DNA of 42,656 nucleotides, from NCBI GenBank assembly GCA_027055005.1, contig JALUNR010000051.1, positions 1 to 42,656 of the forward strand, read 5' to 3'. A program made the translations under genes and the position numbers. Numbering within the stretch: the stretch's first letter is position 1; each line of letters opens with the position of its first letter. Shown here one piece after another: positions 1-7,230 of the stretch. Source of the stretch: Campylobacterales bacterium. Lineage in GTDB: Bacteria > Campylobacterota > Campylobacteria > Campylobacterales > QNZT01. The notes beneath the pieces were generated by a model that searched no databases, was not told the DNA's origin, and saw only the letters and a list, made by a program, of their open reading frames with translations.

Positions 1-60
1 ATCTATCAAGTAAAAAAACCATCTGGTATATTTATATATAAAAGTACAGATAAAAAATAA
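1..60 (+). CDS. nirF: C-terminal end of a probable heme d1 biosynthesis protein NirF (partial)
   Basis: Reading frame 1 is open from the window edge to a TAA at 58-60 and gives 19 residues with a Pro-Ser-Gly-Ile-Phe core. From memory, NirF proteins end in a very similar PSGIFF motif, and their paralogue cytochrome cd1 nitrite reductase NirS ends in a related PTGKFNVY motif. NirF is a periplasmic beta-propeller protein of heme d1 synthesis. The next three genes (nirC, nirJ and nirE types) are the usual partners, and the cytochrome starts only 15 bases downstream, so this belongs to the same operon. Only the tail is visible, so NirS or another gene cannot be excluded. Confidence 0.5.
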   Translation: MYQVKKPSGIFIYKSTDKK

Positions 61-75
61 CTTTAAGGTTGTCTT

Positions 76-399
76 ATGAAAAAAATTGCAATATTTTTAA
101 CAATTAGTACTTTTGTATTTGCTGATGTTAATGGCAAAGATGTATTTGAAACTTACTGTTGGGGATGTCATCATCAAACCGCAGTAGCTTTTGGACCTCC
201 CTTTGAACAAATAGCATCAAAAAGAGATGCTAATCAAATAAGAGCTATGATAACAGACCCAAAAACTGTCTCAAAAGTTTTTGGATACAAAAGAAATGCT
301 ATGCCAGCTTTTAAACTAAAAGAGGATGAACTTCAAGCTATAACAAGATATATACTAAGTTATAAGCCAAAAGACACCAACCAAACAAAGGTAAAATAA
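76..399 (+). CDS. nirC: Periplasmic mono-heme c-type cytochrome, NirC / cytochrome c55X-like
   Basis: A 107-residue protein with a Sec signal peptide (cleavage near VFA-DV, residues 16/17), one heme c site C28-W-G-C31-H32 and a likely axial Met76 in the motif NAMPAF. Size and layout match the NirC/c55X cytochromes of denitrifiers, which carry electrons to cytochrome cd1 nitrite reductase or take part in heme d1 maturation in the periplasm. An AAGG Shine-Dalgarno lies about 7 bases before the ATG. The stop codon overlaps the next start by one base (TAATG), showing tight coupling with nirJ. Other small cytochromes c look alike, so the NirC name rests mainly on position between a nirF-like tail and nirJ. 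Confidence 0.75.
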   Translation: MKKIAIFLTISTFVFADVNGKDVFETYCWGCHHQTAVAFGPPFEQIASKRDANQIRAMITDPKTVSKVFGYKRNAMPAFKLKEDELQAITRYILSYKPKDTNQTKVK

Positions 400-1520
400 T
401 GTTCAGACTCTCAAATCTACTCTCATCAGTAGTAAATGATAAACCAGTAAGAGAGCTAAATGGAAGCATAGCTATCTGGAACTTTACAAACAGATGTAAC
501 CTAAACTGCCTTCACTGCTACTCAAAATCAGGACTCGATGCAACTGATACTTTAAGTTTTGAAAAGATAGTAGAAACTCTACCAAAACTAAAAAAGACTG
601 GAGTAAAGTTTCTAATCTTTAGTGGTGGAGAACCATTAACAAGAAAAGATATATATGATATAGCTGATGAGTGTAAAAAACTTGGAATCATAACCTATCT
701 ATCAACAAATGGACTCTATGTTGGAAAAAACAATGCCCAAAAAATCCTAGATACTTTCAACTATATAGGTATATCTATTGATGGTGATGAAGAGAGTCAT
801 GACTACTTTAGAGGATTAAAGGGAAGTTTTAAAGAATCCCTAAAAGCAGTAGAACTACTAAACAGTTTTCATCAAACAAAAGTAGGAATAAGATTTACTA
901 TCACAAAAGATACTATAAAGGATTTAGAGTTTATTTTTAAACTAGCTGAAGAAAAAATGATACCAAAAGTATATATTTCTCACTTAGTTTATAGTGGTAG
1001 AGGGCTTGATAATCTCAAAATGGATATAACAAAACAAGAGAGAAAAAAGGCTGTTAATTTCATCATTGATAAAGCATTTTACTACTTTGAGAACAATATA
1101 GATATAGAGATAGTAACTGGAAATATGGAGGTCGATGCAATACTATTTTTAGATAGATTTTCTCAAAAATATCCTCACCTAAAAGGTGAAATGACAAAAA
1201 GATTAAAAAAATGGGGTGGGAATAGTGCCGGGAGGAAACTCTTAAATATAAATCCAGAGGGTGATGTAAAACCAGACCCTTTTTTCCCACTTACTATTGG
1301 AAATATTTTAAAAGATAATTTCCTTGATATATGGCAAGACAAACCAAGTGAGCTTTTGCTAAGATTAAGAGAACATCCAAGAAAACTAAAAGGTATATGC
1401 CAAAATTGTGAATATTTGGATATTTGCAACGGTGGAAGTAGAAGCAGAGCAAATGCAATACATGAAGACCTTTGGGAGAGTGATCCTAGTTGTTATATAA
1501 AGGGAGAAAATAATGGGTAA
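399..1520 (+). CDS. nirJ: Heme d1 biosynthesis radical SAM protein NirJ
   Basis: This 373-residue protein has the radical SAM cluster motif C33-x3-C37-x2-C40 close to the N-terminus, an SGGEPL motif for SAM binding, and a C-terminal SPASM/twitch-like cysteine set (about C334, C337, C343 and C365) in the ICNGG...DPSCY context typical of NirJ. NirJ removes propionate side chains from 12,18-didecarboxysiroheme during heme d1 synthesis in the cytoplasm. Length is close to Pseudomonas NirJ (about 390). It overlaps nirC by one base and nirE by eight, so the three are one translationally coupled unit. Related SPASM enzymes such as AhbC/AhbD are possible, but the nirE neighbour favours NirJ. Confidence 0.85.
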   Translation: MFRLSNLLSSVVNDKPVRELNGSIAIWNFTNRCNLNCLHCYSKSGLDATDTLSFEKIVETLPKLKKTGVKFLIFSGGEPLTRKDIYDIADECKKLGIITYLSTNGLYVGKNNAQKILDTFNYIGISIDGDEESHDYFRGLKGSFKESLKAVELLNSFHQTKVGIRFTITKDTIKDLEFIFKLAEEKMIPKVYISHLVYSGRGLDNLKMDITKQERKKAVNFIIDKAFYYFENNIDIEIVTGNMEVDAILFLDRFSQKYPHLKGEMTKRLKKWGGNSAGRKLLNINPEGDVKPDPFFPLTIGNILKDNFLDIWQDKPSELLLRLREHPRKLKGICQNCEYLDICNGGSRSRANAIHEDLWESDPSCYIKGENNG

Positions 1521-2247
1521 AGTCTATCTAACAGGAGCAGGACCTGGAGATATAGAACTACTAACAGTAAAAGCTTTAAAAGTAGTACAAAAGGCTGATG
1601 TTATCATTTATGATAGATTAGCAAATCCTGAGATATTAAAAGAAGCAAAAGATGGATGTGAATTTGTTTTTGTAGGTAAAGAGGATTCTCACCATACCTT
1701 GCCTCAAGAAGAAATAAATGAAGTTATATATCAAAATGCCCTAAAATACGAAACAGTAGTAAGACTAAAGGGTGGAGATCCTTTTGTATTTGGGAGAGGT
1801 GGAGAAGAAGGCTTATATTTAAAAGAAAGAAATATAAGATTTGACTTTATTCCTGGTGTTACTTCAGCTATTGCTGTTCCAGAATATGCTGGTATCCCTG
1901 TAACTCATCGAGGCGTAACAGTATCATTTAGAGTAGTAACTGGACATGAAAATCCTAAAAAAGAAAAGTCACAAATCCCATGGGGAAACTATAAAAGTGA
2001 TGATACTATTATATTTTTGATGGGTCTTCATCGTCTAAAATTTATAACAAAAAAACTCATTGAGATTGGAAAACCAAAAGATTATCCAGTAGCTGTTATA
2101 AGTAAAGGCACTACAAAAGATGAAAAAACTGTTATAGGAACTCTAAGTGACATTTATGAAAAAGCAAAAGATTTGCCAACTCCTGCTCTTATAGTAGTGG
2201 GAGAAGTTGTAAAACTTCATGATAAACTAAGTTGGTGGGAAAAATAA
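1513..2247 (+). CDS. nirE: Uroporphyrinogen-III C-methyltransferase (NirE/CobA type)
   Basis: A 244-residue SUMT that uses two SAM molecules to convert uroporphyrinogen III to precorrin-2, the branch point to siroheme, heme d1 and cobalamin. The N-terminal VYLTGAGPGD loop, the VVRLKGGDPFVFGRGGEE motif and the PGVTSAIAVPEYAGIPVTHRG segment are all family hallmarks. There is no CysG-type dehydrogenase domain, so it is a stand-alone methyltransferase. GGGAGAAA precedes the ATG, which lies inside the end of nirJ. That coupling suggests it is the dedicated NirE for heme d1, although a general CobA role is not excluded. Confidence 0.9.
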   Translation: MGKVYLTGAGPGDIELLTVKALKVVQKADVIIYDRLANPEILKEAKDGCEFVFVGKEDSHHTLPQEEINEVIYQNALKYETVVRLKGGDPFVFGRGGEEGLYLKERNIRFDFIPGVTSAIAVPEYAGIPVTHRGVTVSFRVVTGHENPKKEKSQIPWGNYKSDDTIIFLMGLHRLKFITKKLIEIGKPKDYPVAVISKGTTKDEKTVIGTLSDIYEKAKDLPTPALIVVGEVVKLHDKLSWWEK

Positions 2248-2287
2248 GCAAATTTAGATATAATTATATAAAAGATAAGGAACAGTT

Positions 2288-2596
2288 ATGTTAAAGTTTG
2301 CCATATTTTTTTCTTTAGTTGTTTTCCTATGTGCTAAAGATACTAATAATACTAAAGTACTCATAAAAGATACTAATGTCACAAAAAAGACAACCTCTAA
2401 TCTTTCTAAAAATAAACTACTACAAAAACACTTAAAAGAACAAATGAAAAGAGAAGCCAAATATGCTAAAGAAAAAATGTTCTACAAGGGAAAAGATTAT
2501 AACTTAACTGAACATCAAGTAGATCCAAACTCACTTAAAAAGATAAAACCCATTGAACCTGAATACGATTTTGATATGGATCATGTTTATGATTGA
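2288..2596 (+). CDS. Small exported charged protein, unknown function
   Basis: Not recognised. The 102-residue product begins with a typical Sec signal sequence (LKFAIFFSLVVFLCA, cleavage probably after Ala17). The rest is hydrophilic, rich in Lys, Asn, Thr and Asp, and without cysteines. A short helical Lys/Glu-rich stretch sits in the middle (about residues 45-65) and the C-terminus is acidic. AAGGA precedes the ATG. It starts 40 bases after nirE on the same strand, so it may be the last gene of the nir operon. Its last 10 bases overlap the end of the convergent gene. It has no recognisable NirN or NirM features. Confidence 0.7.
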   Translation: MLKFAIFFSLVVFLCAKDTNNTKVLIKDTNVTKKTTSNLSKNKLLQKHLKEQMKREAKYAKEKMFYKGKDYNLTEHQVDPNSLKKIKPIEPEYDFDMDHVYD

Positions 2597-3072
2597 TTTT
2601 TAGATTCCTTAAAAAGTTTTTTGAAATCATTTTTTTCCTCAAAAGTTTTAAAAGCACCTTCTGGTATAAAATAATGATTTGGATACTTAATTATCAAAAT
2701 TCCACTGCCTACATCTACTAAGTTTTCTATTTCATTCCATTTCCAAAACAGATTATCATGAAAGAATTTTATACCCTCACTATCCACAAGTAAAGATATA
2801 TCTTTTTCACCTTCAAGATTTTTTAAAAACCTTCTCTTAGCTATTATTTTTTTACCATAATACCAATAAAACAGCATGACAGTTGCAAAAATTAATACAG
2901 CTACTTTAGCTTTTAAAAGTGCACCAACTATACCATATTGCAAAATAGCAATAAAAAACCAACCTATATACTTTTTTGCACTATGATTAAATTCATATTT
3001 ATAAAGTTCATCAAAACTATTTTTTGCTACTTCTTTATCCCATACAAAATCTAATTTTAACTCTTTAGACAT
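2587..3072 (-). CDS. YcxB-like membrane protein
   Basis: The likely 161-residue product has two closely spaced transmembrane helices (about residues 34-70) followed by a cytoplasmic domain. That domain has a W-N-E-I-E segment and then YFIPEGAF...EEKNDF, the pattern of the YcxB-like family, whose function is unknown. I chose the ATG at 3072 (MSKELK) over in-frame ATGs at 3093 and 3081, because GAGGAA lies about 9 bases ahead and this gives a short 8-base overlap with the upstream gene. The two genes probably form one transcript. The 3' end overlaps the convergent exported-protein gene by 10 bases. Confidence 0.65.
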   Translation of the reverse strand: MSKELKLDFVWDKEVAKNSFDELYKYEFNHSAKKYIGWFFIAILQYGIVGALLKAKVAVLIFATVMLFYWYYGKKIIAKRRFLKNLEGEKDISLLVDSEGIKFFHDNLFWKWNEIENLVDVGSGILIIKYPNHYFIPEGAFKTFEEKNDFKKLFKESKNQS

Positions 3073-3670
3073 GTTCTTCATTTTCCTCTTCATAAATATC
3101 TTCTCTACATATCACTTTTTCTCTCTCCAAGTCATCTAAAAGAATTTTAGTTTCATCATATAACTTATAGAAAATTTTTGAGTTTTTATTGAAAAGTTTT
3201 TTTTGTTTTTTTGCATATAACCAAGCAAATAAAATAGAACTTGCAAAAACAGCATATATCCATAATTGCCACTCTTTTAAATCCAATAAAACTATAAAAT
3301 ACTGTACAGAAAAAAGTACAAAAAACTCTATTGAAAAGATTATTACTAAAACTGAACTATGTTCAAAATCTAGTGTATATTTTTCTATATCTTTCATCTT
3401 TGCAAGATTGTTATTTATTTTTTCTACTTTTTTATGATAAGCATCATTTATCAAAGATTTATCTATTTTATCTATATGAATATTACTTAAATTATACTCA
3501 ACATTTAACTGCTTATACTCTTCTAAAATCTCTGGATTATCTTTCATAATTTTAAGTATTTCTTCAACACTTAACCTATTTTTACCAGCTAATTTTTCAG
3601 CATCCTGGAGGATTAAATTATAAAGACCCACCTCTTTAATCTCTCTTGCAACTCTTTTTAGATTTGTCAA
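3065..3670 (-). CDS. Membrane protein with two central helices, unknown function
   Basis: Not recognised. The 201-residue product has a soluble, helical N-terminal half (about 1-105), two transmembrane segments (about 106-128 and 135-152) and a charged cytoplasmic tail ending in a Glu-rich stretch. The start is a TTG with AGGAAG five bases ahead; the next in-frame Met is about 40 residues later, so TTG is preferred. It overlaps the YcxB-like gene and probably forms a two-gene unit with it. Position between nir and the unusual reductase may be incidental, since no FNR-type box lies in front of it. Confidence 0.55.
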   Translation of the reverse strand: MTNLKRVAREIKEVGLYNLILQDAEKLAGKNRLSVEEILKIMKDNPEILEEYKQLNVEYNLSNIHIDKIDKSLINDAYHKKVEKINNNLAKMKDIEKYTLDFEHSSVLVIIFSIEFFVLFSVQYFIVLLDLKEWQLWIYAVFASSILFAWLYAKKQKKLFNKNSKIFYKLYDETKILLDDLEREKVICREDIYEEENEEHV

Positions 3671-3695
3671 TATTACTTCCTGATTTTTTATAATA

Positions 3696-3729
3696 CTAAG
3701 ATTACACCTTCAAAGAGATGTAACCTTAG
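3696..3729 (-). terminator. Possible hairpin terminator after the unusual reductase operon
   Basis: An inverted repeat of 11 bases with one mismatch (CTAAGATTACA ... TGTAACCTTAG) encloses a 12-base loop just past the stop of the 3741-5414 gene. No clear U tract follows on the minus strand, so it may act as a weak terminator or mRNA stabiliser. It also lies just upstream of the TTG of the next minus-strand gene. Confidence 0.4.
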
Positions 3730-3740
3730 ATTTAGTAGTT

Positions 3741-5414
3741 TTATGCTTTGTGATTTTCAGCTATAGTTTCTGGTTCTATACCATAACTTGCTGTTTTATC
3801 TTCTGCAGGTAAAAATATACCTATAAGACCTTTAATTCCTACTGACATTACTATATTGTATAAAAATATAAACCAAGCTATAAGTACCATACTTCCACAA
3901 ATAGCAGCATATATCATAAGTGGATTAAATTCACCATGAATATATAAGTGTCTTCTAAGCATTCCATCAAGTCCTGCCATACCACCAAATGCACCCATTC
4001 CAATACCACCTATTAGATATAACCAAAAGTGAGCATTTGAAAGTTTTTTAGAATACATCTCAGTATTATTTGTAACAATTGGCCATAGTACATATACAGC
4101 ACTATAAAGTGTCATATAAAGTCCAACTATTAAAGCTATATGAACATGCGCCATAATAATCCATTGAGTATTATGTAAAACTCTATTCATACCCATATCT
4201 GCTTGAATAATAGCAGCTGGAACTGCTAAACCAAACCCAACAAGTCCACCAAGAAGGTATTTTAACTCCATAGTCATTTTAAGTGGTCTAGCTTTCCATA
4301 GAGTAACTAAAGTGATAAATAGTGCAAGTCCTTGAGTTAGAAGCTCAAATGCTGTAACCATCTCTCCACTTATTAGTTTCATCATCTCAGGTTGTCCTTG
4401 ATCAGCTAAAAGGTGATGAGACCAAACCATCCAAGAAACTAAAAGTTCAAGCATTAAGGCAGCTCTTGCAACATTTTCCATAAATAGTTTTTGACCTGTT
4501 ATCAAAGTAGCTAACAAATACCAAGAACCAGCAACATATATAAGAACAAGACCGTCAGCAACTAGATCAAGTCCCCACCAAAAGTAGTTTTTATATAAAA
4601 GAGAATCAATAACTGTTACATCAAGAGCATGTCCACTAGCATCAAAAACTAAATACACAAGTACTAAAACACCTGCACTTAAAATAACTATCGCATCCAA
4701 GAAAGTATCAACTGTACCTCTAAAAATAGCAACAACAGGAAGAGAAAGTGCTGGTTCTTTTGTATAAGGCGGCTTACCTGCAAGTTTATGTAAAAGATTT
4801 AACATACCATCTATACCAAAACCACTTATCAAAAGCTCTTTTGTGGTTTTATTTTTATGAACACCAACTCTTTGAAATATAGTCGCATAAATATTATATA
4901 TAAAGCCAAGTGTTCCAAGCATAATCAAAGCAACACCTATTATAAATACAATACCACCAACAACACTAAACTGTTTAGTATCAGCAGGAAGTGGCCAATA
5001 TAAAGTATATAATGGAGCATATTGCCATACAAAAGCTGCTATCCAAGCCATAGCAGTACCTACTGTTATAAGTATCCAAACTATATTTGCCAACTTTACA
5101 CTATAAAGAGGTTTTTTAGTCAAAAATGGAACTAAAAACATAAAAGCACCAAAAACCAACTGATATGTAGAACCAAAAATACCTACTATTGGGTGAACAG
5201 TCATAATAGAAAAATAATGTTTAGGATGATTAAACATCTCTGGTAGAGGATTAACTGGACCAGTTTGCACCATTTTCATTATCATACCTTCAATAGCAAC
5301 TAATCCAAAAAATAAAAAACTCATTACAACTGCACGCAGTGTTACTTTTTGCAATGCATTTAAGCTTTTATGATCAAAATTTGTACCATTTATTAGATTT
5401 TTTGTAAAACTCAT
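3741..5414 (-). CDS. Heme-copper oxidoreductase catalytic subunit, probable non-canonical nitric oxide reductase
   Basis: A 557-residue polytopic protein with about 12 or more helices. Family landmarks are visible: H74 in helix 2 (TVHPIVG) for low-spin heme, the CuB pair H333-H334 (WSHHLLAD), and H423/H425 (MAHVHIA) for the two hemes. The third CuB ligand, normally His in helix 6 (HPEVY in oxidases, HLWVE in cNOR), is Asp283 in the segment GLDLVAD, with a second Asp at 287. No cross-linkable Tyr is evident in helix 6 or 7, arguing against O2 reduction. Together with a CuA-free subunit II and FNR-type control beside norCB, this suggests an NO reductase of a recently proposed class; gNOR is my best guess from memory. 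It starts in a 4-base ATGA overlap with its partner gene. Confidence 0.75.
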   Translation of the reverse strand: MSFTKNLINGTNFDHKSLNALQKVTLRAVVMSFLFFGLVAIEGMIMKMVQTGPVNPLPEMFNHPKHYFSIMTVHPIVGIFGSTYQLVFGAFMFLVPFLTKKPLYSVKLANIVWILITVGTAMAWIAAFVWQYAPLYTLYWPLPADTKQFSVVGGIVFIIGVALIMLGTLGFIYNIYATIFQRVGVHKNKTTKELLISGFGIDGMLNLLHKLAGKPPYTKEPALSLPVVAIFRGTVDTFLDAIVILSAGVLVLVYLVFDASGHALDVTVIDSLLYKNYFWWGLDLVADGLVLIYVAGSWYLLATLITGQKLFMENVARAALMLELLVSWMVWSHHLLADQGQPEMMKLISGEMVTAFELLTQGLALFITLVTLWKARPLKMTMELKYLLGGLVGFGLAVPAAIIQADMGMNRVLHNTQWIIMAHVHIALIVGLYMTLYSAVYVLWPIVTNNTEMYSKKLSNAHFWLYLIGGIGMGAFGGMAGLDGMLRRHLYIHGEFNPLMIYAAICGSMVLIAWFIFLYNIVMSVGIKGLIGIFLPAEDKTASYGIEPETIAENHKA

Positions 5415-6025
5415 TTATTACCTCCATCTTTACATCCAACTACTTCAACGAAATCTTTAACTTGCATTAAATCTTTTCCATCCTCACTATATTGAGCTGG
5501 TCCAGAATACTCAGTAGATGTCATATCAAAAACTCCATTATGATTAAATGTCCATAACATTACATTTTTATCCAAAATACTAGTAACATCAGTACCAGGA
5601 TTTACTTGCATTTGAGTTACAAGCGAACCATCTTTTCTAAATAAACCAAATCCATAAACTAAATCTTCACTTCTAATATCAAACTTGATTGTTTGACCAC
5701 ATTGGATAGTGATTTTTTTAGGAATTCCTACCCATTTATGATCTTTAATCTTAAAGCTATATGAAGCATCAGGTTTAATATGATCTCTTGAAATATCTTG
5801 AGATACCCAAGGTATACTATTATATGTAAATATATGATGTCCTACACCACCTGCAACTAAAAATGCAATATAACCATAAAATGGTATTCGCACAACTGAC
5901 TTAACCTTTTCTTTTCTTGTTAAGTTATAACCAAACCATGCAACAATAGATATAATCATCACTGCATAGATGGTATAAGCAACTTCGTGAAAAGCCAACA
6001 ACTCAATAGAGCTCTTAAATGTCAT
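5411..6025 (-). CDS. Heme-copper enzyme subunit II with cupredoxin domain lacking CuA ligands
   Basis: The 204-residue protein has two N-terminal transmembrane helices (about 13-34 and 48-66) and a periplasmic cupredoxin-like domain (about 85-197), as in cytochrome oxidase subunit II. The CuA ligands are gone. The usual D-V-x-H-S-F is DLVYGF (Tyr124 for His), and the C-S-E-x-C-G-x2-H-x2-M loop is replaced by a Cys- and His-free run around FDMTSTEYSGPAQY (166-179). The only cysteines are C109 and C198, too far apart for CuA. Electrons must therefore reach the catalytic subunit directly from another donor. AAGGAG lies before the ATG, and an FNR-type box and TATAAT hexamer lie upstream. It is first gene of the operon. 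Confidence 0.75.
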   Translation of the reverse strand: MTFKSSIELLAFHEVAYTIYAVMIISIVAWFGYNLTRKEKVKSVVRIPFYGYIAFLVAGGVGHHIFTYNSIPWVSQDISRDHIKPDASYSFKIKDHKWVGIPKKITIQCGQTIKFDIRSEDLVYGFGLFRKDGSLVTQMQVNPGTDVTSILDKNVMLWTFNHNGVFDMTSTEYSGPAQYSEDGKDLMQVKDFVEVVGCKDGGNK

Positions 6026-6056
6026 CTTTTTCTCCTTATAATTAAAATAACTATGT

Positions 6057-6098
6057 ATTATAAGATAAAAAATAATTTTTTTACTTGATTTATATCAA
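6057..6098 (-). promoter_or_regulatory. FNR/DNR-type box and -10 for the unusual reductase operon
   Basis: A perfect palindrome TTGATTTATATCAA (6085-6098) matches TTGAT-N4-ATCAA, the FNR/ANR/DNR consensus. On the minus strand a consensus TATAAT lies at 6062-6057, its centre 32 bases from the box centre, the geometry of a class II activated promoter (box near -41.5). Transcription would start about 25 bases before the ATG at 6025. This suggests activation under low oxygen or by nitric oxide. Confidence 0.8.
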
Positions 6099-6153
6099 CA
6101 AGAAATAGTTTTAGTGTTTATTTTTTAGACATTAAAACATCAAGCATTTTCTA

Positions 6154-6339
6154 TTAAAAAAATTTTAAAAAGATACCTATAAATAAAGACAACAATACTG
6201 TTATAGCTAAAACAATGCTATTATATATTTTTGAAGAAAAATTAAAGTTTTCAAACAATAATTCTGTAATTTTTATAGCAGGAAATATCATAAAAAATAA
6301 CATAACAACAGCAAATACAAGTGTTAAAACTATATTCAT
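6154..6339 (-). CDS. Small two-helix membrane protein, unknown function
   Basis: Not recognised. The 61-residue product is almost entirely two hydrophobic helices (about 3-24 and 40-60) joined by a short polar loop. Its ATG overlaps the stop of the preceding 123-residue gene by one base, so the two are coupled. The pair lies downstream of the FNR-type box at 6766-6779 and between the two reductase operons, which hints at a role in NO or nitrite metabolism, but no motif proves this. Confidence 0.6.
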   Translation of the reverse strand: MNIVLTLVFAVVMLFFMIFPAIKITELLFENFNFSSKIYNSIVLAITVLLSLFIGIFLKFF

Positions 6340-6710
6340 TATTTTATGCCATAATAATTTTTTAAAAAATTCAATTCTTTATCATCTTTTATTTTTATAC
6401 TTTGAAAAACTTTATTACCATCAAATATAATTAATTTTTTATTAGCAATTTTTAAATGAGCTTTGCCCCATTTTTTTTGTAATCTATCCATATCATGAAA
6501 AACTTCCATATTTGATGGTTTTTCTTTAAAATTTTTATCATTTTTACTTTTTATGACAAGTCCACCTAAACTTTTTTCAAAATAATATGGAGAATATTTT
6601 TTTATTTTTAAATATATTTTATTTTTATTCTCACCTTTAGAATTTATAAAAGCGCTATAAGATATGAGAAAAAAAGCAACTATTAAGGCAAAAGGCAAAT
6701 ACTTATTCAT
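6339..6710 (-). CDS. Membrane-anchored periplasmic protein, unknown function
   Basis: Not recognised. The 123 residues comprise an N-terminal signal anchor (about 5-22) and a Lys-rich, probably periplasmic domain without cysteine or a cofactor motif. Its ATG is 56 bases from a perfect FNR-type box at 6766-6779; a TATATC hexamer at 6745-6740 on the minus strand lies about 30 bases from the box centre. It is coupled to the following 61-residue membrane protein by a one-base overlap. It could be an accessory factor of one of the neighbouring NO reductases; this is inferred from position only. Confidence 0.6.
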   Translation of the reverse strand: MNKYLPFALIVAFFLISYSAFINSKGENKNKIYLKIKKYSPYYFEKSLGGLVIKSKNDKNFKEKPSNMEVFHDMDRLQKKWGKAHLKIANKKLIIFDGNKVFQSIKIKDDKELNFLKNYYGIK

Positions 6711-6765
6711 TTTAATTCCTTATATTAATCTTTCTTTAGGATATAAAAATTTTATAAAAATAACA

Positions 6766-6807
6766 TTGATAAATATCAACCAATTAATAAAAAAGATTTG
6801 TTAGCAT
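6766..6807 (+). promoter_or_regulatory. FNR/DNR-type box in the divergent region between small membrane-protein genes
   Basis: A perfect TTGATAAATATCAA palindrome (6766-6779) lies between divergent genes starting at 6710 (minus) and 6825 (plus). On the plus strand a -10-like TAGCAT at 6802-6807 has its centre 32 bases from the box centre, matching the two other boxes of this island. On the minus strand TATATC (6745-6740) or TATCCT (6743-6738) lies at 30-32 bases, so the same box could serve both directions. Confidence 0.7.
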
Positions 6808-6824
6808 AACAAAAAGGAGATAGG

Positions 6825-7190
6825 ATGAAAGAATTTTTTATTTTAGAAGGTGCATATTTAATATTGGCTTTTTTGATACTTTTAGTAACACTATTTGTTA
6901 CAACAAGACCTTTTATGAGCAAAAAAGCCCCCAAAAAAGGACTTATATCTGTTGGGTTAGTATTGGCTTTTTTCATCTTTTTACACTTTTACTTGACAAC
7001 AAACAGAATAAATAGCGTAAAAAAAGCTTTTTTAAATGGAGAAAAAATTATTTGTGAAAGCAGAGCTAATACTAAAGCTGCACAATCAATAATAATAAAA
7101 AAAGATTTTGGATGGTCAATAAAAGGTGATTATTTTATATCTCCAAACTATATTAGAGACTTTCATATAGCTAGATGTATAATATATTAA
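6825..7190 (+). CDS. Two-helix membrane protein, unknown function
   Basis: Not recognised. The 121-residue product has two transmembrane helices (about 7-27 and 40-59) and a C-terminal soluble domain with cysteines at about 78 and 118. AAGGAGA stands 5-6 bases before the ATG, and the predicted 5' leader from the FNR-type promoter is only about 10 bases. It appears to be a single-gene unit, with an inverted repeat right after the stop. Control by the same box class as both reductases is the main functional clue. Confidence 0.6.
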   Translation: MKEFFILEGAYLILAFLILLVTLFVTTRPFMSKKAPKKGLISVGLVLAFFIFLHFYLTTNRINSVKKAFLNGEKIICESRANTKAAQSIIIKKDFGWSIKGDYFISPNYIRDFHIARCIIY

Positions 7191-7192
7191 AA

Positions 7193-7228
7193 TTACTTAT
7201 ACTTATTATCATAATAACTTATAAGTAA
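7193..7228. terminator. Inverted repeat after the 6825-7190 gene
   Basis: An imperfect AT-rich inverted repeat (arms TTACTTATA-CTTATTAT and ATAATAACTTATAAGTAA) begins three bases after the stop. It has no following U run on the plus strand, so termination is likely but weak. It ends just before the next FNR-type box. Confidence 0.35.
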
Positions 7229-7230
7229 AA

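Noticed and set aside
1063..1429. Two minus-strand ORFs inside nirJ
   Set aside because: They are antisense to a strongly conserved radical SAM gene and have no ribosome sites.
2287..2460. Minus-strand ORF opposite the exported-protein gene
   Set aside because: The plus-strand frame has a signal peptide and a ribosome site in line with the nir operon; the minus-strand one is its shadow.
3741..5414. Calling the large heme-copper subunit a cytochrome c oxidase
   Set aside because: It lacks the helix 6 His and Tyr, and its partner has no CuA ligands, so an O2-reducing cytochrome c oxidase is unlikely.
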